Assembly (NCBI GenBank): GCA_963841415.1 | Contig: CAWJCN010000001.1 | Coordinates: forward strand, 310,001 to 374,000 | Reading direction: 5' to 3' | DNA from: DASUAS01 sp963841415 | Lineage (GTDB): Bacteria > Actinomycetota > Acidimicrobiia > IMCC26256 > DASPTH01 | Length of the DNA: 64,000 nt | In this document: piece by piece, positions 50,644-58,715 of the stretch | How the letters are laid out: the number at the start of each line of letters is the position of its first letter | How positions within the stretch are numbered: the stretch's first letter is position 1 | The notes under the pieces: generated by a model | The model's database searches: none | Told to the model about the DNA's origin: nothing | What the model saw: the letters and a program-made list of their open reading frames with translations, nothing else | Made by a program: the position numbers and the translations under genes

Positions 50644-52088
50644 GCCCTGCTCTCCTGGTGCGGCGTGTCGACCGGGTGTGCTGGGATCTGGAACACGAAG
50701 GTCGCGCCTCCGCCGGGGGTCTCGTCGCACCAGACACGGCCGCTGTGCGCAGTCACGAGCGCGTGGACGATCGCGAGGCCGAGCCCCGTCCCGCTGGCGT
50801 CGGGTCGACGGTCCACGCGCGCGAACTCCTCGAAGATGTGCGTGCGCTCCTCGGGGGGCACGCCGATGCCGTGGTCGGCGATGCTCACCATCACACCCTC
50901 CGGGTCGCACGACCGACTGGCTGCCACGAGGATCTCCGATCCCGGAGGCGCGAACCGCAGCGCGTTCTCGAGCAGGTTGCCGAACACCTGCTCCATCAGC
51001 TCGACGTCGACGTCGACGTCGCTCAGCTCGACGGGGACGTCGAGCCGCACTCGGTGGGCACGAGCCAGGGGTCGGAGGCGCCGGATCGCGGCCTGGGCGA
51101 GGTCGCGGAGGTCGACGCGCTGACGATGGACCTCCAGGCCGCCCGCACGGATCCGGCTGAGCTCGAGGATGTTGGTGACCAGGCGCTCGAGGCGCTCGGT
51201 CTCGTCGTGGATCGTGTCGAGCAGCTCGGTCCGGTCGGCGGGGCTGAGGTCGAGGTCGGGTGCGCGCAACGTGGAGGATGCGGCCTTGATCGAGGCAAGC
51301 GGCGTCCGCAGGTTGTGGGTGACGGCCGAGAGGAACCCGGCGCGGGTGCGGCCGACCTGGGCGTCGATGCGCGCGTCTCGCGCCTCCGCCGCGAGGCGCA
51401 GGCGATCGATGGCGGTGGCCAGGCCCGCGACCAGCGCCTCGAGCACGGCGAGGTCCGACGGACGCAGCGGCGCGCCAAGGTCCGAGACCACCTCCACCTC
51501 GAGCGGCTGGACGCGCACGATGGTGGTGGGCCCCGCGGTGCCGGGCCCGGTCGCGTCCACGACCACACCCGGCCCGCGCACCTTGCACTGCACCAGCCCG
51601 AAGAGAGCGACCAGCGCGTCGGCCGCGCCCTCCACCACGGTCTCCGCGCTCTCGCCCGCCATGAGTCGGCTGGTGAGGTCGAGGCGGACCTGCGCCTCAC
51701 GCTCGCGTTGCTCGGCCGTGCGGCGCGCCTCGTTGAGGCGCGACACCGTCCAGCCGAGCACGGCGGAGGCGGCGGCGAAGACGACCAGCGCAACCAAGTC
51801 CTCGCCCTTCTGGACGTCGAAGCTGTCGCGCGGCGTCGTGAAGAAGTAGTTGAGCGCGAGGAAGGCGGTGACCGTGCCGACGCCCGCCGCCGCGCGACCG
51901 AGCAGCGTCGCGACCAGGACCGCGAGGAGGAGGAGCAGCGACGCGGTCGTGAGCGTCACGTCGAGCACGCGGCCCACGACGGTCGTGACCGCCACGAGCA
52001 GCAGCGCCAGCAAGACCTGGCCGCCGGTCTTGACGCCTTCGTGACGCGTCACGAGGCCCCGCTGACGCCCCCGAGACGCCCTCCCCAC
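50640..52088 (-). CDS. kdpD: KdpD-like sensor histidine kinase (short form)
   Basis: 482 aa. DUF4118 four-helix region (residues about 20-120, with LALNYFFTTPRDSF), a GAF-like segment, H-box FLSAVTHNLRTPLASIKAASS, N-box LLENALRFAPPGSEI, G-boxes DHGIGVPPEE and GTGLGLAIVHALV. The large N-terminal KdpD/USP domain of classical KdpD is missing. GTG 52088 is the longest start; the first 20 codons overlap the four-box operator at 52031-52079, so the real start may lie further in, for example at the GTG near 52055. Coupled to kdpE. Confidence 0.85.
   Translation of the reverse strand: MGRASRGRQRGLVTRHEGVKTGGQVLLALLLVAVTTVVGRVLDVTLTTASLLLLLAVLVATLLGRAAAGVGTVTAFLALNYFFTTPRDSFDVQKGEDLVALVVFAAASAVLGWTVSRLNEARRTAEQREREAQVRLDLTSRLMAGESAETVVEGAADALVALFGLVQCKVRGPGVVVDATGPGTAGPTTIVRVQPLEVEVVSDLGAPLRPSDLAVLEALVAGLATAIDRLRLAAEARDARIDAQVGRTRAGFLSAVTHNLRTPLASIKAASSTLRAPDLDLSPADRTELLDTIHDETERLERLVTNILELSRIRAGGLEVHRQRVDLRDLAQAAIRRLRPLARAHRVRLDVPVELSDVDVDVELMEQVFGNLLENALRFAPPGSEILVAASRSCDPEGVMVSIADHGIGVPPEERTHIFEEFARVDRRPDASGTGLGLAIVHALVTAHSGRVWCDETPGGGATFVFQIPAHPVDTPHQESRA
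52031..52079 (-). promoter_or_regulatory. Four-box GCGTCA operator (11/21/11 bp) at the 5' end of the kdpD-like gene
   Basis: Read on the minus strand: GCGTCT, GCGTCA, GCGTCA, GCGTCA, with plus-strand starts at 52074, 52063, 52042 and 52031. Spacing is identical to 44785-44833, and GAAGGCGTCAAGA is shared base for base by both sites. It overlaps the annotated 5' coding end. Confidence 0.65.
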
Positions 52089-52203
52089 GACGATGACCGA
52101 ACGGCCACGAATGTCACCGCTTCGAGCCTAGATCCCACTTCCGGCGTCGCCACCGGAACGTTGCGGGTGCCGCGATCGGTACGGCACCCGCGCTCGTCCC
52201 GAC

Positions 52204-52608
52204 TCAGCCCTCGAGGGCGCGCTGCGTCTGGAGCGTGTCCTCCGACCCGCGGTAACGGCTGATCTTGCCGCCGGTGAAGTGGAAGTGGTGGTGGATCTCC
52301 ATGGCGATCGTCTTGCCCGTCTTCGCGACCTTGGCCCGGTAGCGCACCACGGTGAGCACGTCGTCGCCGTCACCGACCATCGCGAGCGGTGTGAACTCGA
52401 CGACTTCCTCGTTGGCGGCGAGCTCGGCGAAGAACTCGGTGACCTGATCCTTGCCGTGGCGCACGCCCCACCAGGGCGCCTCGGTCGAGCTCGACTCGGC
52501 GGCCCAGTCGACGTCGTCGGAGAGCGCATCGAGGATCGTGGCGACGTCGCCGCGGCCGAAGGCCTCGTAGACGGCTTGGATGGTCTTGACGTTGTCGTTG
52601 GCGCTCAT
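52204..52608 (-). CDS. SnoaL/NTF2-like protein
   Basis: 134-aa cone-shaped alpha+beta barrel protein. NVKTIQAVYEAFGRGDVATILDALSDDVDW at the N-terminus (marker AVYEAFGRGDVATIL), GKDQVTEFFAELA in the middle, and strands ending TGGKISRYRGSEDTL. The family includes ketosteroid-isomerase-like enzymes and many proteins without a known reaction; no catalytic Asp pair can be assigned. Divergent from the phosphatase gene at 52687. Confidence 0.8.
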   Translation of the reverse strand: MSANDNVKTIQAVYEAFGRGDVATILDALSDDVDWAAESSSTEAPWWGVRHGKDQVTEFFAELAANEEVVEFTPLAMVGDGDDVLTVVRYRAKVAKTGKTIAMEIHHHFHFTGGKISRYRGSEDTLQTQRALEG

Positions 52609-52686
52609 GATGGTGGCCCCTCTCGTCGTCGGTGTCGGGGGGCATTCGCCACGAGCGCGCCCGTGGATCACGGGTATCGTCGTGCA

Positions 52687-53334
52687 GTGGCCGGCGTCGA
52701 CCTCGATCTCTCCCGGACGTCGGTGTTCCTCGACTTCGACGGGACCATCAGCACGGTCGATGTCGGCGTGCACGTGTTGACGCGTGCCGCCTCGGATGGT
52801 TGGCGCGACATCGACGAGCAGTTCCGCCGCGGGGAGATCGACAGCCGCGAGTGCATCCTCGACGAGTGGGAGCTCGTGACGGGTGACGAGGCCACGTTGC
52901 GGACGATCGCGGCCGAGGTGGAGCTCGACCCCGGGCTCGGACCGCTCGCCGACGCGCTCCGGGCTGCGGGCGCTGAGGTCACGGTGGTGTCGGACGGTTT
53001 CGGGTTCTACGTGGAGGACGCGTGTGCGCCGTTCGGCCTCGACATCCTCACGAACGCGGTCGACTTCTCGACCGGCCGGTTGCTCTTCCCGCACGAGGAT
53101 CGTTGCTGCCCGTGCGCGTCGTGCGGCGTGTGCAAGCAGGCGCCGATCAAGGAGGCGCAGCACCGCGGCCAGACCACGGTGCTGATCGGTGACGGCGCCA
53201 GCGACCGCAAGGCCGCGCTGCTCGCCGACATCGTGTTCGCCAAGGGCGTGCTGGCGTCGTGGTGCGCCGCCGTCGGGGTGGAGTTCACACCGTTCGACGC
53301 GCTCACCGACGTGCACCGGATGCTGTTGTCGTGA
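52687..53334 (+). CDS. MtnX/SerB-like HAD phosphatase
   Basis: 215-aa HAD-superfamily phosphatase. Motif I FLDFDGTISTVDVG with nucleophile Asp, motif II VVSDGFGFYV, motif III and IV in QTTVLIGDGASDRKAALLAD. A cysteine-rich insert (RCCPCASCGVCKQAPI) precedes motif III, as in MtnX-type enzymes of methionine salvage. GTG 52687 is fixed by TATCGT ending 6 nt upstream (leaderless). Coupled by GTGA to the RpiB-like gene. The substrate is uncertain because no other mtn genes are nearby. Confidence 0.8.
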   Translation: MAGVDLDLSRTSVFLDFDGTISTVDVGVHVLTRAASDGWRDIDEQFRRGEIDSRECILDEWELVTGDEATLRTIAAEVELDPGLGPLADALRAAGAEVTVVSDGFGFYVEDACAPFGLDILTNAVDFSTGRLLFPHEDRCCPCASCGVCKQAPIKEAQHRGQTTVLIGDGASDRKAALLADIVFAKGVLASWCAAVGVEFTPFDALTDVHRMLLS

Positions 53335-53735
53335 AGGTCGCGTTCGGGACCGACGAGCACACCGTGCTGACCGACGCGGTGCGCGCCGACCTCGTGTCGC
53401 GGGGCCACACCGTCGTCGTGATCGACGACGGTCAGTGGGTCGAGGTGGGCCACGCGGTGGGGAAGGCCGTCGCCGCCGGGCGCTGCGAGACCGGGGTGCT
53501 GTTCTGCTGGACGGGCACCGGCGCATCGATCGCGGCCAACAAGGTGCCCGGCGTGCGTGCCGCGCTCTGCACCGACGCCGGTACCGCGGCGGGCGCGCGC
53601 ACCTGGAACGACGCCAACGTGCTGGTCATGGGCCTGCGGCTGACCAGCCCCGAGGTCGCCAAGGAGATGCTCGACGCCTGGTTCGCCACTCCCGTCGATC
53701 CCGACGAGCTCGACGTGATCGCCGAGCTGGAGTAG
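53331..53735 (+). CDS. RpiB/LacAB family sugar-phosphate isomerase
   Basis: 134 aa. The RpiB fold is shown by VKVAFGTDEHTVLTDAVRADL, the catalytic Cys region ETGVLFCWTGTGASIAANKVPGVRAALC (marker LFCWTGTGASIAANK), and ARTWNDANVLVMGLRL. The usual GS/SG..GNG variants are replaced by WTGTGASI, so it belongs to a divergent subgroup and may not isomerise ribose 5-phosphate. Translationally coupled to the phosphatase upstream. Confidence 0.78.
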   Translation: MKVAFGTDEHTVLTDAVRADLVSRGHTVVVIDDGQWVEVGHAVGKAVAAGRCETGVLFCWTGTGASIAANKVPGVRAALCTDAGTAAGARTWNDANVLVMGLRLTSPEVAKEMLDAWFATPVDPDELDVIAELE

Positions 53736-53741
53736 GCGACG

Positions 53742-53876
53742 GTGAGCGCGCGGGGGTGGGTCCTGGTGGTCGCGGGCGTGCCCATCTACCTCGCGCTCGC
53801 GTGCGTGATCGTGGTCGTCGTGAACGTTCCGCCGGGCACCCACGAGGCGTTCGACCTCGAGGGGAGTGCGGGCTGA
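53742..53876 (+). CDS. Small single-helix membrane protein
   Basis: 44 codons from GTG 53742: one helix (WVLVVAGVPIYLALACVIVV and three more valines) and a short polar tail ending DLEGSAG. GGAG lies 10 nt upstream and the gene starts 6 nt after the RpiB-like gene. No function recognised; coding character is suggested by spacing and composition only. Confidence 0.5.
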   Translation: MSARGWVLVVAGVPIYLALACVIVVVVNVPPGTHEAFDLEGSAG

Positions 53877-53927
53877 CCGGTACCTCCATCGACGCGGATG
53901 GCAGTCGACCGGGGTAGGTTCCTCGTC

Positions 53928-54626
53928 GTGACCGCGACGACCCCCGCCCCGGCGACGGCCCCGACCCGGAGGATGGGGCCGACGCTGCGACTGGAGCGGA
54001 AGTTCTGGGAGGCGGGTGACCAGGTCGTCGTCGGCATCGACGAGGTGGGGCGGGGCTCGTGGGCCGGCCCGGTCACCGTCGCCGCGGTGGTGCCTGCCCC
54101 CGACCACGTGCGCGGCATCCACGACTCCAAGCAGCTCACCCGGCCCGAGCGCGAGAAGGCGGCGCGGGCCGTGCGCCGGTGGGCGCGGGCGGTGGGCGTC
54201 GGCCACGCGTCCTACGAGGAGTGCGACGAGCTGGGCATGACCGAGGCGCAGCGAGTCGCCGCGATGCGGGCACTCGCCGAGCTCGACGCGCAGGGCTTCG
54301 TTCCTGACCGCATCGTGCTCGACGGCAACCACGACTATCTGAAGATGCCGTCGAAGGTCACGACCGTGATCAAGGGTGACGCCAAGTGCCTGGCGGTGGC
54401 GGCGGCCTCGTGCGTGGCCAAGGTGACGCGCGACCACCTCATGTGGGAGGAGGCGCAGCACTACCCGCCCTACGACTTCGAGTCGAACGTGGGCTACCCG
54501 GCGCCCGCCCACAAGCTCGCGCTGGCCGGCTACGGGCCGAGCGCGATCCACCGGCGCTCATGGATCTTCATGGAGTCGCTGTGCTGGCGCGGGGTGCCGC
54601 CCGCACCGGGTCGCCTCTTCATCTGA
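53928..54626 (+). CDS. rnhB: Ribonuclease HII
   Basis: 232-aa endonuclease cutting the RNA strand of RNA-DNA hybrids and single ribonucleotides in DNA. VVGIDEVGRGSWAGPVTVAAV gives the D-E pair and GRG motif; DSKQLTRPER, DRIVLDGNHDY and VAAASCVAKVTRDHLM supply the remaining acidic and basic residues. GTG 53928 is supported by TAGGTT ending 7 nt upstream (leaderless); an ATG at 53898 lies before that promoter element. Confidence 0.93.
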   Translation: MTATTPAPATAPTRRMGPTLRLERKFWEAGDQVVVGIDEVGRGSWAGPVTVAAVVPAPDHVRGIHDSKQLTRPEREKAARAVRRWARAVGVGHASYEECDELGMTEAQRVAAMRALAELDAQGFVPDRIVLDGNHDYLKMPSKVTTVIKGDAKCLAVAAASCVAKVTRDHLMWEEAQHYPPYDFESNVGYPAPAHKLALAGYGPSAIHRRSWIFMESLCWRGVPPAPGRLFI

Positions 54627-54684
54627 GGCTCGGGTTCATCTACCGTTTCGGGCAGTCGGGCAGGACTGCGCAGGAGAGACGCAC

Positions 54685-55269
54685 ATGAGTGTCGACCTTC
54701 CCGAAGTGCACGCGCGGGCCCTCGAGTGCGCCCGCCGGTCGGTGGCGGGCGTCGGCGACGACCAGTGGAAGGTCGTGTCCGACTGCGAGGACTGGACCGT
54801 CCGCGAGCTGGTGAACCACATCGTCACCGGCAACTACTGGGCTGCGGAGCTGGGCGCGGGACTCACGATCGAGCAGGTCGGCGACCGGCTCGACGGCGAC
54901 GTGCTGGGCACCGACCCGCTGCGGGCCTACGACGACTCTGCGCTGGTCGCCGGGGCGGTGTTCCGCGCACCGGGCGCCATGGAGAAGCCGTGCGCGGTGT
55001 CGTACGGACCGGTCCCGGGGGAGGTCTACTGCGGTCACCGGTTCCTCGACGTGCTGATCCACGGGTGGGACGTCGCCACGTCGACCGGTCAGGACACCAC
55101 GCTCGACGCCGAGCTGGTGGATGCGTGCCTCGAGGTGGTCGAGCCGCAGCTCGGGATGCTCATCGGGAGCGGCGCGTTCGGCACGCTGATCGAGGTGGCG
55201 GACGACGCCAGCCCCCAGACCCGCCTGCTCGCAGTGCTCGGGCGCCGAGTCCAAGAGCCACCCGGCTGA
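54685..55269 (+). CDS. TIGR03086/DinB-like metal-binding protein
   Basis: 194 aa. The actinobacterial maleylpyruvate-isomerase/DinB-like four-helix fold is recognisable by WKVVSDCEDWTVRELVNHIVTGNYW, RAYDDSALVAGAVFRAPGAM and FLDVLIHGWDVATSTGQD, with His in NHIVTG and the IHGWD site that usually bind a divalent metal. Many relatives are thiol-dependent transferases using mycothiol; the specific reaction is unknown. GGAGAG lies 8 nt before the ATG. Confidence 0.8.
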   Translation: MSVDLPEVHARALECARRSVAGVGDDQWKVVSDCEDWTVRELVNHIVTGNYWAAELGAGLTIEQVGDRLDGDVLGTDPLRAYDDSALVAGAVFRAPGAMEKPCAVSYGPVPGEVYCGHRFLDVLIHGWDVATSTGQDTTLDAELVDACLEVVEPQLGMLIGSGAFGTLIEVADDASPQTRLLAVLGRRVQEPPG

Positions 55270-55287
55270 CGCCGTAGTGTCTCGGTC

Positions 55288-55662
55288 ATGGGTCAGTTCA
55301 TCACCGTGACCGTGCTGACCGGCTCCTCGCCGTCGGTGCGCATCTTCGACCTCAACCGCTCGCTCACCGGCATGGCGATCGAGCGGTACGCGTCGGCGGC
55401 CGACGTGAAGGACGGTGACCACCGTCCGCCCGGTGTGCTGGCCCGGCGGTTGTTCGACCTTGGTGTCACGTCGGTGACGGTGTACTCGAGCGCGGTGGCC
55501 GTGGTCGCCCCGCCCGAGCGGTGGGACACGCTCGAGGGGCAGGTGGTCGAGACCCTCGAGCACCTCTTCGGCTACTACGGCGACGACGCCGGCTGGTCAC
55601 CCGACGCCCTGCGCGCCATCGGCGTCGAACCGCTTCCGATCCTTTTCGAAGCCCCCGGCTGA
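55288..55662 (+). CDS. Nfu/NifU N-terminal-like protein (tentative)
   Basis: 124 aa. VLTGSSPSVRIFDLNRSLTG, PPGVLARRLFDLGVTSVTVYSSAVAVVAPPERWDTLEGQV (marker LARRLFDLGVTSVTVY) resemble the Nfu/NifU N-terminal domain, which lacks the CxxC cluster-binding module; no CxxC is present here. The function is therefore open. TAGTGT ends 7 nt before the ATG (leaderless). Confidence 0.55.
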   Translation: MGQFITVTVLTGSSPSVRIFDLNRSLTGMAIERYASAADVKDGDHRPPGVLARRLFDLGVTSVTVYSSAVAVVAPPERWDTLEGQVVETLEHLFGYYGDDAGWSPDALRAIGVEPLPILFEAPG

Positions 55663-55713
55663 GCTCTCCTCCATTCTTCTTCGTGCGGCTTCTTCTTCGT
55701 GTGGGGCACCGGT

Positions 55714-55743
55714 TTGACGGATCGAACATACGTTCGATAAGGT
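55714..55743 (+). promoter_or_regulatory. imuA promoter with embedded SOS (LexA) box
   Basis: -35 TTGACG (55714-55719), 18-nt spacer, -10 TAAGGT (55738-55743) ending 7 nt before the imuA ATG. The spacer contains TCGAAC-atac-GTTCGA at 55722-55737, a perfect match to the actinobacterial LexA consensus TCGAAC-N4-GTTCGA. Bound LexA would cover the promoter. Confidence 0.88.
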
Positions 55744-55750
55744 CAGACGG

Positions 55751-56434
55751 ATGGCGATCAGCGTCCTTCCCCGGCATGACCTTCCCCGGCGTGACGACGA
55801 GGCCCGTGCCCACCTGCACGCGGTGGCGCGGGAGGTGGCGCCCCTGGTGCTGGCGCGCGACCGGTCGGTGGCCGTCCCCGGCGCGCTCGGCGATCTGGTC
55901 CCCGGGGGCGCGGTGGCGCGCGGCGCGGTGCTGCGGGTCACCGGTCGTCCCGGCGCGGGCGCGACGACCGTGGGCTTCGAGCTCGTGGCCGGGTTCACCA
56001 CACAGGGGGAGTGGGCAGCTGCGGTCGACCTCGACACCACCCTCGGTCCGCTCGCCGCGGCCGAAGCCGGGGTGGCGTTGGAGCGGTTCGCGGTGGTCCG
56101 GCGGGTACCCCCCGCCCGCTGGGCCACCGTGGTCGCGGCCCTGCTCGACGGCATGAGCGTGGTGTTGGCCGAGGTGCCGCGCGGCGTGGCCCTGGGCGAT
56201 GCCCGCCGGCTGGAGGCGCGCGCCCGCGAGCGCGAGTCGGTGCTGGTGGCGCTGGAGACCCGCGGTGTGGTCTGGCCCACGGGCGCGGCGTACACGCTGC
56301 ACGCGACCATGTCGGAGTGGGACGGCCTGGAGCGCGACTCCGGACTCCTCGCCGGCCGCCGGTTGCAGGTGCAGGTGGACGGTCGGGGCGCGGCGGCCCA
56401 GCCCCGCACCGGTGAGCTCGCCCGGGCGGGATAG
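55751..56434 (+). CDS. imuA: ImuA-like RecA-related mutasome accessory protein
   Basis: 227 aa. Recognised from position and a RecA-like core: LGDLVPGGAVARGAVLRVTGRPGAGATTVGFELV (marker VTGRPGAGATTVGFEL, a degenerate Walker A), WAAAVDLDTTLGPLAAAEAGV and SVVLAEVPRGVALGDARRLEARARE. It is 3 nt upstream of imuB and directly behind a perfect SOS box, the usual arrangement of damage-inducible translesion cassettes. The family's role with ImuB and DnaE2 is known elsewhere; dnaE2 is not in this window. Confidence 0.82.
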   Translation: MAISVLPRHDLPRRDDEARAHLHAVAREVAPLVLARDRSVAVPGALGDLVPGGAVARGAVLRVTGRPGAGATTVGFELVAGFTTQGEWAAAVDLDTTLGPLAAAEAGVALERFAVVRRVPPARWATVVAALLDGMSVVLAEVPRGVALGDARRLEARARERESVLVALETRGVVWPTGAAYTLHATMSEWDGLERDSGLLAGRRLQVQVDGRGAAAQPRTGELARAG

Positions 56435-56437
56435 CGG

Positions 56438-58063
56438 ATGACCGGTGCCCGGCGGACCTGCGCGCTGTGGTGCCCCGACTGGCCGGTTGTCGCGGCGCGC
56501 CGAGACGAGACCGCGCTCGTGGACGCACCGGTCGTGGTCGTCGGGCCCGGTGCCCGCGGAAAGGTGGTGACCTCGGCGTCGGCCGAAGCGCGTGCCGAGG
56601 GCGTCGCCGTCGGGCTGCGCGTGCGCGAGGCCGAGGCGCGCTGCGCGGGTCTGGTCGTGCTCGACGCCGACGACACCGCCGACGCGCGCGCGTTCGAGGT
56701 CGTGGTGCGCGCGGTGGAGGAGCTGGTGCCCCGTCTCGTGCTCGAACGACCGGGGCAGCTGTCGTTCCCCACACGCGGGCCGTCGCGCTACTTCGGCGGT
56801 GACGATGCGATGGTGGCGCGCATCGTCGCGCACGTGCGCGCGCTCGACGTCGCCGACGTACGCGCCGGCATCGCCGACGGCACGTTTGCGGCGGGACTCG
56901 CGGCGCGTGCCACTGGCGAGCTCCGGAATGAGGAACGCGGGCTCGACGCGGTCGTGGTGCCCGCGGGAGAGACGCCCGCGTTCCTCGCGTCCTGGCCGGT
57001 GACCGTGCTCGCCGGATCGGTCGACGCGGCATTCGGCGACGGGCACGGGGGTGGTACCGACCTCGTCGACCTTCTCGCTCGCCTCGGCCTGCGCACGCTG
57101 GGCGCGTTCGCCGCACTCCCCGCGCCCGCGGTGCTCGGACGGTTCGGTCCGCCCGGCGCACTCGCACACCGCTTGGCGCGCGGAGAGGTGGAGCACGAAC
57201 CCGTCGCGACCGTCCCACCCGACGAGCTGCTCGAGACGATCGAGCTCGATCCGCCGGCGACGCGCGTCGACGAGGCCGCGTTCGCGGCGAAGATGCTCGC
57301 CGACCGGTTGCTGGCCCACCTCGACGCGCGCGGACTCTGCTGCACGCGCGTGATCGTGGAGGCGGAGACCGAGCACGGCGAACGGCTCGCGCGCACATGG
57401 CGTCACGAAGGTGCGCTCACGCCGTCGACCCTCGTCACGCGCGTGCGGTGGCAGCTCGACGCCTGGCTGCTGACCGACAGCATCACGGCGGGAATCACCC
57501 GCCTCACCCTTGCTCCTGACGACCTGGGTCCGGCGACCGGGCGCCAGCTCGGCTTCTGGGGCGGTGACTGGGGCGAGGGAGCCGACCGGGCCGGGCGCGC
57601 CCTCACCCGGGTGCAGGGGATGCTCGGGCCCGACGCCGTCGTCACCGCGGCCGCCGCCGGGGGCCGCAGCCCGGCGGAACGGGTGCGCTGGGTGCCGTGG
57701 GGCGAGGCCCGCGACGATCCGGGGTCGACGCCTTCCGCGCCCTGGCCCGGCGTGGTGCCCGGCCCCGCACCGGCGCGTGTGTTCGACCCGCCGGTGCCGG
57801 CGGAGCTGGTCGACGCGACCGGCGCGCCGATCACGGTGTCGGGCCGCGGCGAACCGTCGGCACCACCCGCGGGGCTCCGGTGCGCGGCGCTGCCCGACCA
57901 CGGTGGACCACTGGTGGCGTGGAGCGGACCCTGGGCTCACGACCTGCGCTGGTGGGATGCCCGTCGCCGGCGCGCGCTCTGGCAGGTGGTGGTGGAGGGC
58001 GGCACCGCGTGCCTCGTCGTGCTCGAGCGCGGTCGCGCCGCCGTCGAAGCCGTCTACGACTGA
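56438..58063 (+). CDS. imuB: ImuB-like Y-family polymerase-related protein
   Basis: 541 aa with Y-family fold but inactive-polymerase features. CALWCPDWPVVAARRDE replaces the catalytic DCDAF-type start, and the second acidic pair is also missing, as in ImuB. Later landmarks: FPTRGPSRYFGGDDAMVARI, DLLARLGLRTLGAFAALPAPAVLGRFG, and RLTLAPDDLGPATGRQLGFWGG near a clamp-binding-type motif. It acts as a hub linking ImuA, DnaE2 and the sliding clamp in SOS mutagenesis. Co-transcribed with imuA under the LexA box; ends 4 nt before the convergent TetR gene. Confidence 0.85.
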   Translation: MTGARRTCALWCPDWPVVAARRDETALVDAPVVVVGPGARGKVVTSASAEARAEGVAVGLRVREAEARCAGLVVLDADDTADARAFEVVVRAVEELVPRLVLERPGQLSFPTRGPSRYFGGDDAMVARIVAHVRALDVADVRAGIADGTFAAGLAARATGELRNEERGLDAVVVPAGETPAFLASWPVTVLAGSVDAAFGDGHGGGTDLVDLLARLGLRTLGAFAALPAPAVLGRFGPPGALAHRLARGEVEHEPVATVPPDELLETIELDPPATRVDEAAFAAKMLADRLLAHLDARGLCCTRVIVEAETEHGERLARTWRHEGALTPSTLVTRVRWQLDAWLLTDSITAGITRLTLAPDDLGPATGRQLGFWGGDWGEGADRAGRALTRVQGMLGPDAVVTAAAAGGRSPAERVRWVPWGEARDDPGSTPSAPWPGVVPGPAPARVFDPPVPAELVDATGAPITVSGRGEPSAPPAGLRCAALPDHGGPLVAWSGPWAHDLRWWDARRRRALWQVVVEGGTACLVVLERGRAAVEAVYD

Positions 58064-58066
58064 GGG

Positions 58067-58715
58067 TCAACTCGTCGGGACGCGGTGCTCTTCCGCGCCG
58101 ACGCCGGCCGCGAACATTCCCGTGACGAGGTCGATCAAGCTCCCGACGGGATCGTCGATGCCGACACCGTGTCGCCGTACCCACGTCTGGATCGGCCCGT
58201 CGGGCTGCCCGAGCAGGCGGTACGCCAAGTACTTGGCCACCGCGAAGCGCAGCACGCGCTCGGGCGCGGGCATCCCGGGCGTCGCGCGCGGCGAGGACGC
58301 GCAGGTACCGATCGGTGCTCGCGTCGAACACGTCCAGGACGGGAACGAGCTCGGGATGGTCGTCGAGTGCGGCCAGGAACGAGACGTAGAACCGGCCGCT
58401 CGGGTCGGCGGCGACCAGCTCCGCGGTGGGCAGAACCATCGCCCGGATCACCGAACGCAGGTCGACGGTGCCGGCGCTCTCCAACTCGTCGAGCAATTCC
58501 GATCGGCGCTCCCCGAGCTGGTCGGCGCGGCGCTGCACGATCGCGACGATGAGCCCGTGCTTGGAGCGGAAGTAGTAGTTGACGGCAGCGAGGTTGGCGC
58601 CCGCCACGTCCGTGATGTCGCGCACGGACACCGCGTCGATGCCACGCGTCGCGAACAGCCGCTCGGCCGCGTCGAGGACACGCTCGCGCGTGTCGCGCCC
58701 CGCGCCGTCACCCAT
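58067..58715 (-). pseudogene. TetR family regulator with a frameshift
   Basis: N-terminal TetR domain is intact: TRERVLDAAERLFATRGIDAVSVRDITDVAGANLAAVNYYFRSKHGLIVAIV (residues about 7-58; markers TRERVLDAAERLF and VNYYFRSKHGLI). The ligand domain is readable to about DRYLRVLAARDA, then one extra base between about 58262 and 58290 shifts the frame; PERVLRFAVAKYLAYRLLGQ and the end DLVTGMFAAGVGAEEH continue in the next frame to the stop at 58067. Repaired length about 215 aa. It overlaps the DUF35 gene by 8 nt and would regulate the catabolic operon. Either a real lesion or a sequencing error. Confidence 0.78.
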
